A stretch of DNA of 64,000 nucleotides, taken from assembly GCF_003576645.1 (NCBI RefSeq), contig NC_044922.1, forward strand, positions 23,810,735 through 23,874,734, read 5' to 3'. Made by a program: the position numbers and the translations under genes. The stretch comes from Ipomoea triloba (taxonomy: Eukaryota > Streptophyta > Magnoliopsida > Solanales > Convolvulaceae). Below the pieces are notes generated by a model, which ran no database searches, had not been told where the DNA came from, and saw nothing but the letters and a program-made list of their open reading frames with translations. Shown in pieces: positions 57,301-64,000 of the stretch. The stretch's first letter is position 1. Each line of letters begins with the position of its first letter.

Positions 57301-60300
57301 GGAATTGGAATCAAAATAAATAAATAATTAATTAAAATAATAATAAATAAAAATATAAAAATATATAATACATATATATACACATAAATATATGTATGTG
57401 TGTGTGTATATATATTAAAATTCCATATTTAATGCATGGACAATGACCTTATTTATTTATTTCATTTTTATTTCTCCCTTATTTTTGATTCCATTGTTCA
57501 AAAGTAGAGGAGCAAAAGGGTATTGGATTTTGTAATTACTAAAGGATTTGAATCCAATAGTAGGATAACAAAAGTAGGCAAACAAACATGGTAATGGGTA
57601 TCAAAACCCATAGTAAGGTGCACAAGTCCCCAACCAAACACCACCTAAGTCACTATGCAACTTTTAAGTTGTTATTTTTGCATGGCATGTTTTAAAATAT
57701 TTTTAATCGCCAGGTTTCTGTGTTATCAATCTTGTTGTAAAATAATGAAGTTTAACACTAATAATTCTTTTAACTTTTTATTTGTATAGCAACCAGAAGT
57801 TGTAAAAAAGAAGGAAGAAGCATCTCGCATTAATTCTAAAATTAAAAGCACCAGTAAAGAGCTAGAAAAGAGACAGGGAGAAAAGAAAAAGCATGCTGCT
57901 GAGGTTCAGAAACTTGAGAGAGACCTTCTAGATATCACTGAGCAACTGAATGAATTGCGTAAAAAAAGTCACGATGCAGGTGGGAAACTTCAATTGGCTG
58001 ACAGTCAGCTGGAGACATATCATCAAATGTGAGTCCTGATTTTTTTGCTATATTATCATGCATGTATCAGCATTTTTTTTAGTCAGAATGCATGATGCCA
58101 TAATGTGAAAAATGCCACTTCAAAATTTATCTTTTGCTTACAAGGATAATATCTAGTTAAAGATGCATTATGGGAATCTTTCATCTGGTTAAAATTTCAA
58201 CTGGACCAGAATTGGAAAAGATTTTAAGGAATGCACCTTTCCATCAAATTCTACAGTAGTGTTAATTAAATATGATAAAAGGCTTTGTTGTCAAGAGGCA
58301 CAACTATATCAGTGTTTTAATAAGGGACTGGTAGTTTACACTTATTCTCTACTAAATTTCTAATTTCAAAATGTTCTTCTACTGATCTGAAGGCATTTAT
58401 TTATGCCACTAAGAGTAAGTTAATGATCTATTAAAAGACATCGCGTAGACTTGTATAACTGTAGTTTTTAAAATAAAGCTCATCTAATTTAACTCATAAT
58501 ATGTTGACTAGATAAGTGTCGCTTTGACGGTTTTCATTTCATTTATGACTTCTAGAAAATGGGTTAGTATCACAAAGATTGAGTTCAGTATAGAAGCCGC
58601 CACCCCCCCCCCCCCCACACACACACACACAAGAAAGATGCACTTCAAGTGATATTTTCAAGTTTTGGTATCATGTTTTAAAGTTGTATTGTTTAAACAA
58701 AAATCATTAAACTTAGAATATATATTAATGATTTTGAATTCCCTCTTATTTTCAATTCACATGCTTTATGTATTGTATTTCTACTGCTTTTGACTGTGGA
58801 ATGGAGTTCAAAATCCAAAAAGTAGTGCTTTTGCTTTACTGCCTAATGGAGTCATGTTAAAATTTTGTTCTGTTTTATTTATATTCATTTATTGTAATGT
58901 CCATATTTATTTTCAATCCTCTTACCTCTTGTTTCATCTGAAAGAATCTAATATTATGATTATGACCATCCTTGTTTTAAATTTGAAAATAATCAAAATA
59001 TACCTTTGTCATATCTCGCCACTATTGGTGGCTTTTGATTCCCTGTAGGACTGTCAATTTTGAAACTTGTAGAAGTTACCATTTTGCATATAATGATGTA
59101 ACTTTATAAATCCCTTTAGAGTCTTAGGCTTTTTTTTTTGTTAGGTATAATGAGTGCATCACATATAGGCGGATCTTGTATTAGGATATAAAAATCCATA
59201 GGTTTTTTCTTTTTTTTTCAGCAAGGAGGAAGCTGGCATGAGAACTGCAAAACTAAGGGATGAAAAGGACATCTTAGATAGGAAACAAAATGCTGATATT
59301 GAGGCTCAAAAGAATTTGGTAGAAAATCTTCAACAGTTGGAAAATCGGAAGCAAGAGCTGGAGTCTCAGGAGAAACAAATGCGAAGTAGATTGAAAAAAA
59401 TGATTGAGGAAGTCAAACAACACAAAGAAGAACTAACACTAGCAATTAAGGAACAGCGTGAGATGAGAGATAAACATGCAGATTCCAGGTCACTCATCTC
59501 AATTTTCCAACGGTTATTATTTTCTTTAGATAGTACAATGGCTCTAGCTGCTTATTGATTTCATAATCTCTATTCATAAAAAAAATGACTTGTGTACTAT
59601 ATATCCTCCTTATTTGTTAAATGTGATCTTTCTTTTGTGGTGAAGACGCAAATATGAAATGTTGAAGGCGAAAATTGATGATGTAGAAAATCAACTACGT
59701 GAGCTGAAGGCTGACCGACATGAAAGTGAGAGAGATACGAAAATTTCTCAAGCAGTTGATAATTTGAAGCAACTCTTTCCTGGTGTTCATGGTCGCATGA
59801 TTGATCTCTGTAAGCCTATACAAACAAGATATAATCTTGCTTTAACTGTTGCTATGGGCAGATTTATGGATGCTATAGTTGTTGAAGATGAACACACAGG
59901 CAAAGAATGTATCAAGGTATGGGCAGTAACCATACTTTCCTAGCAATCCTTTGCATGAATGCTTTGTGCCTGGACTCACATAGTCACATGGTGGAAATCA
60001 TCTAGAATAACTTCATTTACTAGGAAGGTGGTACATGTTACTGTTGAGTAACTGTCTTATGTAAATGATTAATTCTGTTAAATTTATGGTGTCTACTTTC
60101 CTGCCTACAGTATTTAAAGGATCAAAAGCTTCCTCCCCAGACATTTATTCCGCTTCAATCTGTACGTGTAAAACCAGTAATGGAGAGGCTACGTGCATTA
60201 AATGGAACTGCTAAACTGGTGTTTGATGTAATCCAGTATCCTCTTGCTCTAGAATTCTTTTTATATGCTAGGATTTATACCTTTATATACATTCTTTTTG

Positions 60301-63300
60301 TTTCTGTGTTTATACCATCCAGTTACTTCTCACTGTTATGTGCCTTTGCTTTGTTATTTGACTATCCATCACACTCAAGATCTCTTAGTCTCAGTGAATT
60401 TGGTAAAGTCATGCTCGTTTTATTTAGTTATGGCAATAGTATAAAAATTTGTGCATGATGCCCTGAGCCCCTGACCAAGTTCTCTAGTTTTATTACATGA
60501 GACAGGTAGGAGTCTCTATATGTAGATTGTAGGATTCTCTATATCTTTTTTGTTTGATTCATTGTAAAACATATATCTGTTCTATCCTTCCCTATAAAAT
60601 ATAAAATCAAAATCCAAACAGATGCTATGAGGTTATGTGCTTAACAGTACCAGATTTGATCCAACATTGGAGAGGGCAATAGTATTTGCCGTTGGTAATA
60701 CCTTAGTTTGTGATACACTTGATGAGGCCAAGCGTCTTAGCTGGAGCGGAGATAGATTTAAAGGTAAAATCTTAAATGCATTTGTTTTTTGGGTAATGAG
60801 CCTTTTATTCCTACTACCATAAATCCATTTATACTAATATCTTGCATTGTGCTTGTAGTTGTGACTATTGATGGGATTTTGTTGACAAAATCGGGTACAA
60901 TGACTGGTGGTACAAGCTCTAGTATTGAAGTACGCTCTCATAAATGGGATGACAAAAAAGTTGATGGTATGTGCAATGGAGTTAGGGGTGTCAAAGTGGG
61001 TTGAGGCCTGTGACTGGCCCTAACCTGCCCCACTGTGGGATGGGTTAGGGTTGAAAATTTTTGGCCCGTGAGGAAGCGGGCCTCACAGGCTCAACCTGTG
61101 GGCTGGCTAATATTTAAAAAAATGATTTTTTTAATAGAATGTTATAACTCATTATTAGATTCAAATATTTATAACATATTCATTCTTTTTAAAATCTTAT
61201 TATACATTATTGTTCATTGTATTGTATATAATATAAATATAAATTAACACTTTCGTATAAAAAAATTAGTACAAATTTATGATTATAATTAAAACATCAT
61301 TATCCATCAAATTATAGTATGTATAAATTAAAATTTATATGAATTTTCCTTTTTTTTTATTATATTAAAATATAGTATGTAATATAATATAAGTATTTTT
61401 TTAAAGTTTATTATTATTATTATTATTATTAAATTTAAATTCTAAGTTAGCCTGTGGGCTGGCCTGTGAGGCCTACCAACCCGCATGGGGCGGGTTAGTG
61501 CCAAAGAAGTTTGGGCTGCAGGGTTCGTGAGTTGGCCTGCCAAATTTCTAGCCCGCTGCTGGGCGGGCAGGCCCGCATTGACACCCCTAAATGGAGTGTA
61601 TCTAAATACCTTTGCTTTAGTTGCAAAATGTTTTAATTTTGGCCTCAGGACTGAAGAAGAAAAAGGAAGCACTTGAATCGCAGTTGGAGGATCTTGGTTC
61701 AATTAGAGAGATGAATCTCAAGGAGTCGGAACTATCTGGCAAAATCACTGGGCTTGAAAGGAAAATTCACTATACAGAAATTGAACAGGTTAATGGAGTA
61801 AATTGCGCCACATTTCTAATTTCCATGAATCTTCTCATACTATGCATTTGGTGAAGAGAAATGTGCTGCTAGATATTGGTTTAATTGTAAATTAACATTG
61901 CCAAGTGCTTCTAATTCATCGCACTTTGACCAGCCTAGTATTAAATACTCCATTTGTCCCATTTTGTTGTATTTAGTGCTTTAGGTTGATTGGACTAAAA
62001 AGTTTTAATACTCTTAAGCTCAACTTTTGAAATTAAAAATTAGATATTATGAACTATACATTATGCATCACTTATTTTAAGAATCACAATTCAGAGTTTT
62101 AAAGAAATATGTTTTAAAAAATTGGTCAAAAATTAGATTATGTTGACTCTTGAGAAATGAAACTAGGCAATCTTTTTGGAATACAGGAGTAATAGATAAA
62201 GTTTAGGGTTGTTGGTTAGTTTCCTTGCTGTCACCAACTTTATTTAGTTTGTAGTCCATGTTGATATTTAGTTCAGACTTCAAATGTAGAATTGAATTTA
62301 ATATAGCTTAGACAAGTGATTCGGTTCTTTTATTAGTATGTTGGACTTTTTTGTTGGATGAGAGATTGAAGATCAAAGTTTTCACTCTGGATATTTTCAG
62401 TCCTCAAATCTGTTGATGATTAAATCAGTTGTAACTCTTCATATATGGTTAATCTCTTCCTAGAAAATATTTTTTTCCCTACTAGTTATGACTATTTTTT
62501 TTGCAGAAAAGTATTGCTGATAAACTTACAAACTTGAATCGTGAAAGGGAAACCATTGAAAATGAGATTGATCGCATGAAGCCTGAACTTAAAAAGGTCT
62601 GTAGTGCTCTTTTTCTTCGTCTCTTTAGGAGCATGATCATGTGGCAGCTATTATACTACACAACTCGCTCTTGGTTTTCTGCAGTTGGAAAACGCCATCA
62701 GTGAAAGGACTAGAGAGATCCTGTCTCGAGAGAGGAGGATCAATGACATTGTTGATCGCATTTATAAGAGATTCAGCGAGTCTGTTGGGGTGAACAATAT
62801 TCGTGAGTATGAAGAAAACCAGCTCAAAGCTGTAGAGCAGATGGCTGAAGAAAGGCTTAGCCTGCACAATCAGCAATCAAAGATTAAATATCAGTATGTT
62901 TTTTGCCTGAGTTTTATATGTTATGGTGATGCTAGCCTTAATCTTCTATTTGTGATCATCCTTGATTTAGTTGAACTCTGTACTTTCTGATTAGTACCAC
63001 AAGTAAAATATCAGAGGAGAGAGGAGATTGCTGCTATAAGCAGTCCAGGAAGCTTTTATGACCTCTGCTATAAGGATTGGTTTACATACTTAATTGATGT
63101 ACACATTACTATATAACCAAAAAACACATCTCTACTTGACCTAAGCAAAGGCTCCAATTCCTTGATTGCTTTATATTTTTATGGATATGCACAACCTTGC
63201 ATAGTGTCTTAGCCTTCTGCTCATCTATTTTTTCTACATGTTCTATGTACTTTTGGGTTGTACCCTGCATTGGTGTAGACTATTAAACATTATACTGTAA

Positions 63301-63969
63301 CCATAAAACTTGGCATAACTACCCACAAATTGGCAGAATTATTCTGTTGACTTAGTTCATGAGTCCATCTATGCAGTTGAGGTTCAAACAGGGATAGTCA
63401 AGAGTGTAATAATTGTCCCCCTTGAGACATAGAATAATAGAATAATAGATCCCCACGCAACTTGTTTGTGGCCATTGATTTGTTGCACTGCTGATCATTC
63501 ATGCATGAGAAGTTCAAAGATGTGCAGCAATGTTGTGTAAACTAAGTTTTAACTTCACATTAAGGATTGTTTTCGTGGTCATGCTATTGATTTAAGAGGT
63601 ATTACTTTGCTTAATGATTAAGTGTTTAACCAGTTATATTGCAGTTTGTCGTCTCTCTCTCTCTCTCTCTCTTTTCATGCAAAATCTGTGGGAATGGGGG
63701 ATAGTTTTAACCTATCATCTTAAGAACACTTGGAGAGTTTGCAGCTTTGACATACTGATTTCTTACTGTAATGCTTATTAATAATATATCAATTCCCAGA
63801 TTGGAGTATGAGCAGAAGCGGGACATGGATTCAAGGATTACCAAATTGGGTGCAACACTTATCAAGTTAAAGAATGATTTGTCAGAGGTTGAGGAGAGTG
63901 AGAAGGAACTGAAATCAACAATAGAAATGGCAATTAAGGAAATTAAGCATTACAAAGAAGAAGTAACAG
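54344..63969 (+). CDS. SMC1: SMC1, cohesin core subunit (5' 13 coding exons, gene continues)
   Basis: Exons 54344-54781, 55251-55487, 56671-56904, 57790-58028, 59222-59488, 59646-59916, 60111-60235, 60654-60763, 60859-60966, 61649-61788, 62507-62596, 62685-62893 and 63800-63969 keep one frame for 879 codons. Plant SMC1 is about 1,200 residues, so roughly a quarter lies beyond the window. The N-terminal ATPase lobe has FKSYKG and Walker [10 protein letters not shown] (residues 38-46). A long coiled coil rich in E/K/R/Q follows (about 170-500). The hinge is at about 512-670 ([51 protein letters not shown]), then the returning coil. SMC1 pairs with SMC3 to form the ring that holds sister chromatids. 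Signature motif and Walker B are expected downstream. Exon 8 start has an alternative at 60648. Confidence 0.93.
55700..56300. mobile_element. Foldback Mutator-like MITE in SMC1 intron 2
   Basis: Starts GAGCAAATACCAATTTTGG and ends CCAAAATTGGTATTTGCTC. Flanks ATTTATTTGG (55690-55699) and ATTTGTTTGG (56301-56310) form a 10-bp target duplication with one mismatch. The 601 bp is nearly one perfect palindrome centred at about 56005 ('aattcgcaattctcctcctc / gaggaggagaactgcgaatt'). Confidence 0.85.
57195..57645. mobile_element. PIF/Harbinger-like MITE in SMC1 intron 3
   Basis: The ends GGGCGTGTTTGGTT and AACCAAACACCACC are inverted repeats, flanked by TAA at 57192-57194 and 57646-57648. It is related to the elements at 2306 and 2874 ('ggaatcgg.atgg.taatggg'). 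Confidence 0.8.
58603..58632. repeat. Poly-C / (CA)n tract in SMC1 intron 4
   Basis: A run of about 15 C followed by ACACAC repeats. Such a C-run is prone to slippage and assembly error. Confidence 0.85.
60983..61589. mobile_element. hAT-type MITE in SMC1 intron 9
   Basis: The termini TAGGGGTGTCAA and TTGACACCCCTA are perfect inverted repeats. The 8-bp direct repeat AATGGAGT flanks them (60975-60982 and 61590-61597). Sub-terminal 'cctgtgggctggc / gcctgtgggctggcc' and 'ggcccgtg' words are GC-rich and the centre is AT-rich. 607 bp, no coding potential. Confidence 0.88.
63650..63671. repeat. (TC)n microsatellite in SMC1 intron 12
   Basis: A short TCTCTC run in the intron before exon 13. Confidence 0.85.
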
Positions 63970-64000
63970 GTATGTAAATCAACTTTAGAATTATTTTCAC

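Overview
This window is nuclear DNA of a flowering plant. The evidence is spliced genes with GT-AG introns, plant-only families (NAC transcription factor, TOL-type VHS/GAT protein), a plant-type SMC1 cohesin gene and a dense load of plant transposons. The gene set suggests a eudicot. An asterid such as Convolvulaceae/Solanales is only a weak guess, because no marker in the window fixes the species. The DNA is very AT-rich, apart from the exons and one captured gene fragment near 7.3-7.6 kb.

Layout. Positions 1-34,000 hold no intact gene that I can support. This stretch is a museum of mobile elements. It has long-inverted-repeat Mutator-like MITEs with 9-10 bp target duplications and a Pack-MULE carrying the 5' part of a RING-type ubiquitin-ligase gene (6793-7861). 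It also has PIF/Harbinger-like MITEs with TAA/TTA duplications, tRNA-derived SINEs, a Helitron relic (about 14.1-17.9 kb, minus strand) and two hAT transposase relics (about 1.0-1.6 kb plus, 23.5-24.2 kb minus). A striking set of non-autonomous inverted-repeat elements sits in or between (TA)n microsatellites, mostly at 17.9-22.7 kb and 28.8-31.9 kb.

Positions 34,000-64,000 hold four real genes: a three-exon NAC transcription factor (34420-40173, +); APC11, the RING-H2 subunit of the anaphase-promoting complex (43478-45336, -); a TOL2-like VHS/GAT ESCRT adaptor (50235-52425, +); and the first 13 coding exons of SMC1 (54344 to the window edge, +). Between APC11 and TOL2 lie the start of a Ty1/copia element (LTR-like end, primer-binding site, gag start) and a 5'-truncated L1-type LINE with two in-frame stops. 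Large introns of NAC and SMC1 carry further SINEs and MITEs.

The four genes do not form a functional cluster. APC11 (cell-cycle ubiquitin ligase) and SMC1 (cohesin) both act in chromosome segregation, and an E2F-type site lies in the SMC1 5' region, but their proximity is probably chance. Two introns, one in APC11 and one in SMC1, have donors that look like the minor (U12) spliceosome class. The APC11 one does not join in frame with canonical GT-AG boundaries.
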